Below are positions 42,066 through 50,679 of a DNA stretch of 64,000 nucleotides, piece by piece. The stretch covers positions 47,972 to 111,971 of the IMG/VR virus record IMGVR_UViG_3300050119_000088; one strand, given 5' to 3'. Position 1 is the first letter of the stretch. Every line of letters begins with the position of its first letter. Position numbers and translations under genes: made by a program. The notes beneath the pieces were generated by a model, which saw only the letters and a list, made by a program, of their open reading frames with translations, ran no database searches and was not told the DNA's origin. Origin of the DNA: a virus.

Positions 42066-42081
42066 TATTATCTAACTCGGT

Positions 42082-42116
42082 AGGGGTTGATTTTGACAAG
42101 CGTCACACAAACCCCT
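42082..42116 (-). promoter_or_regulatory. Hairpin upstream of the coat gene
   Basis: AGGGGTT and AACCCCT form a 7 bp stem with a 21 nt loop in the 82 bp gap between scaffold and coat genes. Might be an mRNA processing or stabilising element. No T run. Confidence 0.35.
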
Positions 42117-42147
42117 GCATTTTAAAGCCAGCAGGTTAGCTTATCGC

Positions 42148-43023
42148 TCAGTTGGACTTGGCGGCTGTCTTTTCTTTCTTCTTCTGTTCAGACCGCCACT
42201 TCATGTAGGCATCGGTATCGGTGGGAGGAGCACCATTGCCAGATGTCTTTGAAGTACGGCTGCCAGAACCGCCCAATCCACCAGAAGCACCCGAGAAAAA
42301 CAGAGGAGCATGCTCTTCCATCTCGGTCATCTGTTTCACGGCCTCGGTCACCGAGAATTCCAGAAGCACGAGTTTGCCATCCTTGTCGGGAACTGAAAGC
42401 TTGACCTTAGGAATCAGCCTTCCTGTTGGTGTCGTTCCATCTTCACCAACTTCGTCAACGAGTCTTGTGTCAGGTGCCAAGATCCGCAGAATGTGAAGGG
42501 GATTATAAGCCTTGTGAATGTTCGCGGCTTTGACAATCTCACCTTCGATTTTCTCGCTCTTGTATGTATCCTGCCACTTCTTTGCATCGGCCTCAGCAAG
42601 ATCAGCCCGCTTCTCAGCAGCGGTCTGTTTCTTCTTGGATTCTTTTTGTGTCAGTTCGTCCTTGGTTGCGTAGTCGTTCTTCAGGGTCTCGATTCGATCT
42701 TCAAGAGCAGCCTTCTCAGCGACAGTGGTTCCAACCCGAGTCTTTTGAGTCTCGAGCTGGAGAATAAGATCGTCATTCTTGGCTTTACCCTTGCGTCGCT
42801 CCTCAGCAAGAACAGTATTCATGTGTTCTTGCTGCTCTTTTGTGAAGGTCGGAGCAGTCTTCTTGTTTGCAGCGGCAGCCGCAGCGGCAGCAGCGGCAGC
42901 TTCAGGGTCAGCTTTGGCAGCTTCAGCAGCGGCAGCCGCAGCAGTAGCGGCAGCAGCTTCAGCTTCCGAAGCCTCATCGTAGAAGCTCAGAGAAGCAATA
43001 GCCTTGATCATCGAGAAGCGATA
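42148..43023 (-). CDS. Capsid scaffolding protein
   Basis: A 291-residue protein immediately upstream of the coat gene. An Ala-rich low-complexity N-terminal part (residues about 20-55) is followed by a long charged coiled coil and a C-terminal domain ending in a Lys-rich helix, the usual build of a scaffold that binds coat protein. Start at 43023 (MYRFSMIKA) has AAGGAAA upstream. Confidence 0.75.
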   Translation of the reverse strand, partial: YRFSMIKAIASLSFYDEASEAEAAAATAAAAAAEAAKADPEAAAAAAAAAAANKKTAPTFTKEQQEHMNTVLAEERRKGKAKNDDLILQLETQKTRVGTTVAEKAALEDRIETLKNDYATKDELTQKESKKKQTAAEKRADLAEADAKKWQDTYKSEKIEGEIVKAANIHKAYNPLHILRILAPDTRLVDEVGEDGTTPTGRLIPKVKLSVPDKDGKLVLLEFSVTEAVKQMTEMEEHAPLFFSGASGGLGGSGSRTSKTSGNGAPPTDTDAYMKWRSEQKKKEKTAAKSN

Positions 43024-43092
43024 CATAGAAGTTTCCTTTGCCCCTAAGAAATCCCGCTTAGGTTCGGTGCTTGATTTTACCAAGCAATAGGA

Positions 43093-43890
43093 TCAACAAC
43101 GCACTAACTGAATTGCATACGGGTCAGCTAAGTAAGGCAACAGATACGTCCATGCGATTGCCGAAGCAATACCTGCCCGCGTGTGGTCATTATTGACAAG
43201 AGCTGAATAACCGGTTCTTAAGGTCGAATACTTGTCATCCGAGACTCGAAGTCCAGGAATCTCGAATTCAAGATCAAGACCGTCAAGTAATGTAAGAGCA
43301 ATTTCGCAACATGCAATTTTGATATTGTTTGGGATGTTAACAAGATTCGCCGGCAGTTGTCGATCCCAATAAGTGATGTAGCGAGGAAATTCGTTTGCTT
43401 GTGACCATACAACTTTAGTGCCTAGGAAAGCTAAATTATCAATTGATCGAGAAGCTGTAATAAGAGCCTTTGTCTGATCTGTAGGCGTAGCTAGATCCCA
43501 AGCTTGAGTATTTAGCCGAGTATCGAAATATGTTTGGGCACCAGCAAGAGTGACATATGATCCTGAAATCAGAACAATATCATAAGTCTGAATCTGGCCT
43601 TGAATCTCGGCAGTAACGAGCTGAAGTTCGGTTTGAATCTCTGTATCAAGATCCGCTGTGAAGTCTTCAACTGCAAGAATGATTCCATTAGCATCCCATT
43701 TGATTACACCGGACCACGAATCGTCCCAAGGTGTAACTGAAACGGAATAAATTGCAGATGTACCTTCTTCAGCGATTCCTAAAACTGTATGCCCAACAAG
43801 AGTATTGCCTGTAGAATCCAGGATCAAAAATCCTAGTGTTCCAGTTAGGCCAGTTTGTAGGAGATTCGTCACGAAGATACGTGTTGACAT
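43093..43890 (-). CDS. Head-tail connector protein (gp6-like)
   Basis: A 265-residue protein. The second half (SGSYVTLAGAQTYFDTRL, DQTKALITASRSIDNL, ...NNIKIACCEIALTLLDG) matches the connector/DnaT-like domain found in phage neck proteins. The first 110 residues are a separate beta domain (TGLTGTLGFLILDSTGN), like a small adaptor seen in tail fibre proteins. Fusion of the two is noteworthy. Confidence 0.65.
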   Translation of the reverse strand: MSTRIFVTNLLQTGLTGTLGFLILDSTGNTLVGHTVLGIAEEGTSAIYSVSVTPWDDSWSGVIKWDANGIILAVEDFTADLDTEIQTELQLVTAEIQGQIQTYDIVLISGSYVTLAGAQTYFDTRLNTQAWDLATPTDQTKALITASRSIDNLAFLGTKVVWSQANEFPRYITYWDRQLPANLVNIPNNIKIACCEIALTLLDGLDLEFEIPGLRVSDDKYSTLRTGYSALVNNDHTRAGIASAIAWTYLLPYLADPYAIQLVRC

Positions 43891-43899
43891 TGTGTTCTC

Positions 43900-44235
43900 T
43901 TAGGTAGCAAGCTGATCACCGGCAACGTTGATTCCGAGAGCTGTTGCAACTGTTGGATTCTGTTGTAATAAATATGCGATCGCAAGACACATGAGTTTTT
44001 GTTGTTGTGCTGTTGTCAAGGCTTGAATATCTGTGTAGATTGCAGCAATCGGTCTTTGTGCTCTTGGTGCATCAATATAAGCTTTGGCAAGAGCATTTGC
44101 TTGTGTTTGTTGTAGTGGTGTTGATCCTGCAACCAAAGTAATGGCAAATGTACCATCACCATTGTCCGAAACACATTGGACAGGTATACCTGCTGCAACA
44201 AGTTGTGCTGTAAGTCCTTGAACTGGATAACTCAA
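43900..44235 (-). CDS. Hypothetical structural-region protein
   Basis: A 111-residue protein, MSYPVQGLTAQLVAAG at the start, with DNGDGTFAITLVAG (beta) and a C-terminal Ala/Gln-rich helix. Overlaps the upstream fibre gene by 4 bp. Possibly a fibre cap or assembly factor. No family recognised. Confidence 0.5.
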   Translation of the reverse strand: MSYPVQGLTAQLVAAGIPVQCVSDNGDGTFAITLVAGSTPLQQTQANALAKAYIDAPRAQRPIAAIYTDIQALTTAQQQKLMCLAIAYLLQQNPTVATALGINVAGDQLAT

Positions 44236-46145
44236 GCGAACATAGCTCCTATTATAGCAGGACGAAAATATGAATTTGTACCTACACCCGGAATAAAAGT
44301 CACGGTTCCATTTTCAGCGTATTCAAGAGCTGTAACTAGACTTACTCCAAGTGCAGGCATAAGCATTCTACGAGCAAATGCACCTACTTGAAGAATGGAA
44401 CTATTTCCACCAAACCGTATACCTTGGTCAATTGTTGCTGTTGTGGTCGGAGAACTTGCTGAAATATTCATGCCTGTACCGAAATATGTGTTAGCTGGAA
44501 GTTGTGCATAGTTTGTTATTGTTAAATCAACATATTCAATTTGTAATCCAACAACATAGAATAAATAGCAAGTTGTTGAAGAATTACGACAATATTGCCA
44601 TGTACCAGTTGTTGCTGTAAGGGTATATGTTGCTGAACTTGGATCACTATAAGCAAGTTTTCGATAAATTCGATTATAGTTATTCCAAAGCCAACGATTT
44701 TGTTGTGTGTCGTTTGTTAGACCAGTATAAACATACACGCTACCAAGATATCGAGAGTTTGGTACACTATTTTGTACTAATACACCATTTAAATACACTG
44801 GAGCATATGTAGCATTTCGTGTTGTCGTGTTTGTCCAAGCTGTTGCTGTTAATGTGAAACTACCAACATTACTGTTGGTTGCCCAAATATCATACATATT
44901 GCTTCCGAGAGCGGAAACATTTATAGATAATTCTGTAAAACGTAGAATTTCCCAATAAGATGTTGCACTATTATAAAGGGGAATTGTATCCCCAACATAA
45001 GGAGTATAATAAATTGTAGAAACAGAAACTACATCAAGCGGAGTACAAGGTGTACCTGAAGTAAGTGTCAATCTTCCACAAACTTGTTCACCAGCGATTG
45101 CACCAATCGCCCAAATTTGATCGCCACGAAGGAAGCTTCCATTGTTTGCTGTACCCAATCCGTAGCGAGCAGTTGGAATTGTACCTGATGCAAGATTCGA
45201 TGCATTTAGAAGAAGAATCTGACTACCATCAGCAATTTGAGCTTGACCTTGAACAATTAAATCAGCAGTAGTATTGCGTGCTGGAACAGTAAAACTACTA
45301 AGTGTATTTGAAACATCATTGATTGTAGCAGCTGTAATTACAAGTGAGTTATATGTTCCTGCACTACAAAGATAGCTTCCGGTTCCAGTTGGAGCAACAT
45401 TTGTTGTAGTTCTTAGAATGTATGTTACAGATGTTCCAGCTCCCGGAATAAATGGAACAACTACATAATTACTTCCTGAAAGTGTTGCATTTGCTGTTGT
45501 TGCAGAAGTTAAGAATACTGGTAATGTTCGATTTCCAATTCGATCCTGACCTGCGGCCCAATAGTAGTAAACTGTTGTTCCCTGTGTTCCACCATAACCA
45601 ACTGCACCATTGCTTGCGGGAAGCAAAGCAGTAATAGAAAGACCACCACCAATAATTTGCAATCCATATGAGCCAGAAGTAGCTACACTATTGCCAAGAA
45701 TTAAATTCGCATTTACATCCCAATAAGCAATTTGTTTAGCAGTTCCAGAGTCTCGAAAAATAAATAAAGGTTGTGTGTTTCCAGAAGTTCTTACAAGAAC
45801 AATAGTTGGCTCTGTGTTACTTGAATTATTTCCAATATTCAAAACACCAAGTTGTGTACTCGTGCCAATCTGCATATACGGAGTATTGATTGTAAGAAGC
45901 GTACCACCAATAGTTGTGTAACCATTTGTAACATCTAAATTGACAGTTGATCCATCAGCACTAAAAACACGAAGACCGGCAGATCCATCATTGGGTGTAG
46001 TAATTTGAACCGTGGTACGCCCACTTGTAGCATTAATATGAAGTTGAGCTGTAGGCGAACCTTGATTGAGGCCCAACAACCCTGTCGGTTTGACAGTAAT
46101 TGTTTGATTAGAACCAGGAACTATGAATCCGTTTGCTAATTTCAT
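44232..46145 (-). CDS. Tail fibre-like protein
   Basis: A 637-residue Ser/Thr/Asn/Gly-rich beta protein. The start, PTGLLGLNQGSPTAQLHINA, is a motif common in phage fibre proteins with a beta-prism or repeat stem. No proteolytic chaperone domain is obvious at the C-terminus. It is one of six consecutive fibre-like genes and overlaps the upstream one by 4 bp. Confidence 0.65.
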   Translation of the reverse strand: MKLANGFIVPGSNQTITVKPTGLLGLNQGSPTAQLHINATSGRTTVQITTPNDGSAGLRVFSADGSTVNLDVTNGYTTIGGTLLTINTPYMQIGTSTQLGVLNIGNNSSNTEPTIVLVRTSGNTQPLFIFRDSGTAKQIAYWDVNANLILGNSVATSGSYGLQIIGGGLSITALLPASNGAVGYGGTQGTTVYYYWAAGQDRIGNRTLPVFLTSATTANATLSGSNYVVVPFIPGAGTSVTYILRTTTNVAPTGTGSYLCSAGTYNSLVITAATINDVSNTLSSFTVPARNTTADLIVQGQAQIADGSQILLLNASNLASGTIPTARYGLGTANNGSFLRGDQIWAIGAIAGEQVCGRLTLTSGTPCTPLDVVSVSTIYYTPYVGDTIPLYNSATSYWEILRFTELSINVSALGSNMYDIWATNSNVGSFTLTATAWTNTTTRNATYAPVYLNGVLVQNSVPNSRYLGSVYVYTGLTNDTQQNRWLWNNYNRIYRKLAYSDPSSATYTLTATTGTWQYCRNSSTTCYLFYVVGLQIEYVDLTITNYAQLPANTYFGTGMNISASSPTTTATIDQGIRFGGNSSILQVGAFARRMLMPALGVSLVTALEYAENGTVTFIPGVGTNSYFRPAIIGAMFA

Positions 46146-47869
46146 TTGCCGATAATTACGAACTTGTAGTTTGTGAGTGTTTGCGTTGTGGCAAACGTAT
46201 AAGTAATATCGCCTGTGGACGTATTGATTGAAATATCTGCAAATACGACAATAGCAGGATTGGCAGAAATATCATAACATAAAGCCTGAACATCACAATA
46301 ATTAGCACCAGCGGAACCAAGACCATGTGTTACTTGTGTAATTACAAACGTAGCAGCAGAGCCACTTCCTGTGGCTGAATAGATGCCTGTTGCACCAAGT
46401 GAACCTCTTGCACCAGTAGCAAATGAAAGAACCGGATTACCAAGATTTCCTGCACCACCAGTTACAGTAATTTGATTTGTTGTACCAGTAATTGCAACAC
46501 TAGTATACGAACCAAGTCCTGTCTGAATAATAAAACCGTTTGTTGTGCTTAATGGTGCACCTGTCGTAACTCTTCCGTAAGTATCTACAGTAACGCTTTG
46601 ATACGTGCCTGGCGTAATAATCCCGCTTGCAAGATCCAGATTTCCAGCAGTATTAACGACTCGTGCTGACAAACCAACAGCAATAACACCACTGGCGAAT
46701 GTAATAGGAGCCGTCGCTGTGATATTCGTTCCGGCTGTTACACGCCCATAAGTGTCCACTGTAACACTTTGATATGTTCCGGCTGTAGCAACACCGCTTG
46801 CAAGATCCAGATTACCAGCATTGTTAATGAGGCGAGCATTGAATCCAAGTGTAATATTATTGGCTGAAAGATACAACGGTGTGGAAACCGTCATCTCCGT
46901 TGCATTTGCAAATTGCGTAAATACAATCGATGTTGTACCAAGAGTACCGCCAGGATCAGAAGTACAAACCCAAGCAGTATCAGCGTTGACAGTGCCTTCT
47001 TCAATCCATAAATAAGCAGAAGGAATCTCAACCCAAGTGCTAACATCTGTAGCACGAACCAAAGCAGAACCAGCCGAAACAAATACGTAAATACCATTTT
47101 GAGATGGAGCTGCTTGATCCTTTAAAAGAATCCGATTTCCAGAAGCAAGAGTAATACCATCAAGTGTCGCTGGTGCAGACGTAAGAGAGACATTGGTGCC
47201 TGTTGATGCTGCAATTGCAGGTGCTTTGGGCGAAAGACCTTGAACAGAACTATCAACATAGCCTTTAGTTGCAGCATCGGTGGATGAAACAGGTGTTGCA
47301 ACACTGCTCAATAGTTGGCTATTGAAGTTGACTGCTGCAATTGGTGCAGCTAGCTTGCTATAAGCAATAGCAGCACTAGCCGAAATGTCTGTGTTAATAA
47401 TGGATGCACCAAGATTCAACTTTGAATAAGCAATCGCCGCACCAGTAGCAATATCTGCATTGATCACTGAACCTGTGAGATTCAGCTTGGCATAAGCAAT
47501 AGCTGCACCAACAGCAATATCTGTATTGACAATCGTGCCGGTTAATGCCAGCTTGGAGTAAGCAATTCCCGCACCAGCATTAATTTGTGTATTGGTAATA
47601 CCGCCTGTTGCTACCACGATGGTAGGTGTAGAAGATGTACCACCAATGGTGATTGTAGAATCACCTGCTGTAACGCTTGTTACAGTTCCTGCACCAGAGC
47701 TGAATGTGATCCAAGATACACCATTCCAGAACTTAAGAACAGGAGTACCGCTTGTATCGGTATAAATTTGACCAATGCCAGGAGTGCCCGGAGCGGTGCC
47801 AAGATTCTGAATTACAGAATTCTGTAATTCATTTTTATTCATGTCTATAGAAGAAAGAAACTTGGGCAT
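46142..47869 (-). CDS. Tail fibre protein with phage tail repeats
   Basis: A 575-residue protein. The N-terminal third has five copies of an INTDIAxGAAIAYxKLxLxG repeat (about 23 residues), then DAATKGYVDSSVQGLSPKAP, a segment typical of phage tail fibres, and a second repeat around SVTVDTYGRVT, present twice, each after NLDLASG. Likely a trimeric host-contact fibre. Confidence 0.75.
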   Translation of the reverse strand: MPKFLSSIDMNKNELQNSVIQNLGTAPGTPGIGQIYTDTSGTPVLKFWNGVSWITFSSGAGTVTSVTAGDSTITIGGTSSTPTIVVATGGITNTQINAGAGIAYSKLALTGTIVNTDIAVGAAIAYAKLNLTGSVINADIATGAAIAYSKLNLGASIINTDISASAAIAYSKLAAPIAAVNFNSQLLSSVATPVSSTDAATKGYVDSSVQGLSPKAPAIAASTGTNVSLTSAPATLDGITLASGNRILLKDQAAPSQNGIYVFVSAGSALVRATDVSTWVEIPSAYLWIEEGTVNADTAWVCTSDPGGTLGTTSIVFTQFANATEMTVSTPLYLSANNITLGFNARLINNAGNLDLASGVATAGTYQSVTVDTYGRVTAGTNITATAPITFASGVIAVGLSARVVNTAGNLDLASGIITPGTYQSVTVDTYGRVTTGAPLSTTNGFIIQTGLGSYTSVAITGTTNQITVTGGAGNLGNPVLSFATGARGSLGATGIYSATGSGSAATFVITQVTHGLGSAGANYCDVQALCYDISANPAIVVFADISINTSTGDITYTFATTQTLTNYKFVIIGK

Positions 47870-47876
47870 TATTGTC

Positions 47877-48731
47877 TCAGTTCATTGAGGCAGAACCAGT
47901 AAATGATGCTGTGAAATTAATAACTAGATTGTTAGAATCAATGTATGAAATATCACCAATTACTTCGCTTTTTGCACTATCAATAACTGTAACAGAAGGA
48001 TATTTTCCAAGATTATGTGCAATATTCCAACTCGATGCTGCTACCGCTTGTACGTAAAGATAATTTTTATCTGGCCCTACTGGCCCTGTTGCACCAGTTA
48101 ATCCAGTGTCACCTTTAGGACCAGTTGCACCTGTTGGTCCGGCAACACCTGTATCTCCCTTTGGTCCGGTAGCACCAACCGGGCCAGTAGCTCCGGGAAT
48201 ACCCTGTATGCCTTGATTACCGGGTACGCCTTGGGCTCCTGTTGCACCCGTCGCACCTGTTGCTCCTGTAGCACCTGTACTACCCGTTGCACCAGTCGAT
48301 CCAGTAGCACCTTGAAGACCTTGTACACCTTGGGCACCTGTGCTTCCTGTATCACCTTTTGATCCTTGCAATCCAGGTGAACCTTGAGCACCTGTTGCAC
48401 CTGTGGCTCCAGTAGCACCTTGAATACCTTGGATACCTTGTTCACCGATTGGGCCGGGCACGCCACGGGCACCTTGTATACCAACATCTCCCGTTATGCC
48501 CGTTGCACCTGTATCACCTTTCGGTCCCGGCGGACCAGTGTCACCAGGATCGCCTTTATCGCCCTTTGCTCCCTGCAATCCATTAGGTAGATTCGTTAGT
48601 TGTGAACCATCACCGTTCGGAGCCAAAACATCAATGCCAATTACCAAACCAAGCGTCACCCGAGCAGCAATAGCGGCTGCTTCATCGGGAACCAAAAAGT
48701 CTATGTTCTTAGGACGTTCAGTTGATGCCAT
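47877..48731 (-). CDS. Collagen-like fibre protein
   Basis: A 284-residue protein whose residues about 55-235 are uninterrupted Gly-X-Y triplets ([16 protein letters not shown] and similar), a phage collagen-like trimeric stalk. N- and C-terminal caps are short; the C-terminus has a beta domain ([17 protein letters not shown]). Supplies length and flexibility to a receptor-binding structure. Confidence 0.88.
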   Translation of the reverse strand: MASTERPKNIDFLVPDEAAAIAARVTLGLVIGIDVLAPNGDGSQLTNLPNGLQGAKGDKGDPGDTGPPGPKGDTGATGITGDVGIQGARGVPGPIGEQGIQGIQGATGATGATGAQGSPGLQGSKGDTGSTGAQGVQGLQGATGSTGATGSTGATGATGATGATGAQGVPGNQGIQGIPGATGPVGATGPKGDTGVAGPTGATGPKGDTGLTGATGPVGPDKNYLYVQAVAASSWNIAHNLGKYPSVTVIDSAKSEVIGDISYIDSNNLVINFTASFTGSASMN

Positions 48732-48733
48732 GT

Positions 48734-50176
48734 TTATCCCGAAACCTTGACACCCTCGAATTCAAGCGTAATAGTTGATCGACCATAATCTGTTGTTGTA
48801 TACGATTTATTGCTAATGGCAAATGGATTGTTAGTCAGTTTGACAACCCAAACTGAACCCTTCCAATTTGTCATTATAATATAGTTGTTATAATTGTTCT
48901 GAATAAAAGTCCGAAGCTCAAGTACTTTCAATCGGGTAAGTTCAAATGGATATTTGAGTTGAAACCGATTGCTTGTGTGTTTGTATGTAAACACATTCCC
49001 TGTCATTGACCGCAATAGATTGAGTTTGTTGACACCTGTTTGTGTATCACCAAACTCTGGCCTCGGTAAAGTGATTACCGAAACAACACCTTGTAGAATA
49101 ACAATCGGGGAAACTTTGGTTACTGTCACTACAGGGAAAGTAAATATTTGACCTGTAGAATCAACGCCGTAACCAAGCTTAACTGGAATTTTGATAAAAT
49201 CATTTTCAAATGCAACACTATCATAAATTGAGCGATGTAGTGTTGTTTTCCTTGTAGTTGTATCATCTAATAATAAATGATCCGCTTGTGTTAAATAGAT
49301 TTTACGAAGCCGAGATACAGCAACACCATCTGTGAATGCAAGTGTCTGATGAAGTGTCTTGATTTTGGTAAACGCGATTGTCTCACTAAATGTTAAAGTA
49401 TTAGCTCCAACTAGCACTCCGTGTTTGTTAACAACTACAGCATCAATAAAAGCAAGAGTATGTTGCACTGCCCGTAATGGACGACCATAACGGACTGCTG
49501 AATCTGTTATCGCAAGTGTATCGTTTAAAGAGCGTTTTAATATTTTCTTAGGGGCGTATATTTCCGTAAGTGTAAGTACATCATAAAATGCTTTTGACTT
49601 AGTTTCCAGCGGAAAGTCAGAGAAACTAAGAGCATCTGTCAATGAACGAACATAAATCGGTTGTGGATGAATAGTTTCAACAAGAGCAAATACATCTTCG
49701 TGTATTGTGAAATGCTTTGTACCGCCAGCATTATTCGTATCAGTAAAATTGAGACTTTGATTTACAGTACGATTAAAATGCTTCTGGACAGCAATCGCTT
49801 CAGTAAATGTAAGATGTTCACTTGCACCTTTACCCTTTAGATATAAAATAATTTCACTGAACGTAATATGGTCGCCAACAATACTACGAGGAAATATATG
49901 TCGTACACTTGCTGCATCCGTAATAGTAATTGTATCAGCTTGTGCAAGCTTCCGAATATGTTGCTTAGTAATCGTTTCAATAAAAGTCAGAGTATCTAAT
50001 CCACCACTTAAACGAATATGAGATAATACTACTGTTTCAGTGAACGTTAATATGTCATGTGTTGCTCCAGCTTTACCTGTCTTTCCAACAAACGGATAGC
50101 GTCGTTTGCGTGGATATGCTTGCCGTCGTTTTGTACGAGGATATGATTGGCCAAGCCGATAATATCCAAGTGACAT
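48734..50176 (-). CDS. Long fibre-like protein built from D-x-L-x-F-x-E repeats
   Basis: A 480-residue protein. A basic N-terminus ([16 protein letters not shown]) is followed by at least twelve repeats of about 27 residues with the core D-x-L-x-F-x-(E/D), for example [19 protein letters not shown] and DALSFSDFP. The last 110 residues are a domain shared with the tail protein at 29191-29583 ([10 protein letters not shown] ... LEFEGVKV). The domain links this protein to the tail tip. Confidence 0.6.
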   Translation of the reverse strand: MSLGYYRLGQSYPRTKRRQAYPRKRRYPFVGKTGKAGATHDILTFTETVVLSHIRLSGGLDTLTFIETITKQHIRKLAQADTITITDAASVRHIFPRSIVGDHITFSEIILYLKGKGASEHLTFTEAIAVQKHFNRTVNQSLNFTDTNNAGGTKHFTIHEDVFALVETIHPQPIYVRSLTDALSFSDFPLETKSKAFYDVLTLTEIYAPKKILKRSLNDTLAITDSAVRYGRPLRAVQHTLAFIDAVVVNKHGVLVGANTLTFSETIAFTKIKTLHQTLAFTDGVAVSRLRKIYLTQADHLLLDDTTTRKTTLHRSIYDSVAFENDFIKIPVKLGYGVDSTGQIFTFPVVTVTKVSPIVILQGVVSVITLPRPEFGDTQTGVNKLNLLRSMTGNVFTYKHTSNRFQLKYPFELTRLKVLELRTFIQNNYNNYIIMTNWKGSVWVVKLTNNPFAISNKSYTTTDYGRSTITLEFEGVKVSG

Positions 50177-50219
50177 GATCTTGACAATCTGTTAGAGGTG
50201 CTTCATAACAAAATAGAAA

Positions 50220-50678
50220 TCAACCGATCTCACGATAAGTAATCGTCACCATACAGGTGAACGCGATTGATGGTGTATATAGAAGACGCAACCCGATGCT
50301 AGCACTTGGAGAAACTATCGGACGCTCTTCAGGAATCGGATCATAGTGGCATCCGACAAGATTCGATTGGCCTTGTTTATAGATTGGCGGTGTTGCGTAT
50401 GTTGTCGGCTCTGTTGTCAGATTTCCTGTGATAGTTGCGGCGGTTGTTGAACTTCCATCTTCCGCTTTGGCAACATTCGCAGCGGTGCCAACGGGTGAAC
50501 CCAATGTGGTTATCTTTTGCAAACTGATTGTCATCTGTTCGCTTGTCGGATTCGTTTCGTTTGTTACCGCACAAGCCAATATCTCAATAACAGCCGATGT
50601 GGGTGCTGTCAAAAGCAATAGCGTTTTCGCTGCTGCAAGTGCGGTGATCTCAATTGATGCAGTATAAACACCCTTCAT
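50220..50678 (-). CDS. Virion protein, probably decoration or fibre
   Basis: A 152-residue, Thr/Ser/Ala-rich beta protein, MKGVYTASIEITALAAAK at the start, ending FTCMVTITYREIG. Resembles small phage virion proteins of unknown role. Lies between fibre genes. Confidence 0.5.
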   Translation of the reverse strand: MKGVYTASIEITALAAAKTLLLLTAPTSAVIEILACAVTNETNPTSEQMTISLQKITTLGSPVGTAANVAKAEDGSSTTAATITGNLTTEPTTYATPPIYKQGQSNLVGCHYDPIPEERPIVSPSASIGLRLLYTPSIAFTCMVTITYREIG

Positions 50679-50679
50679 A

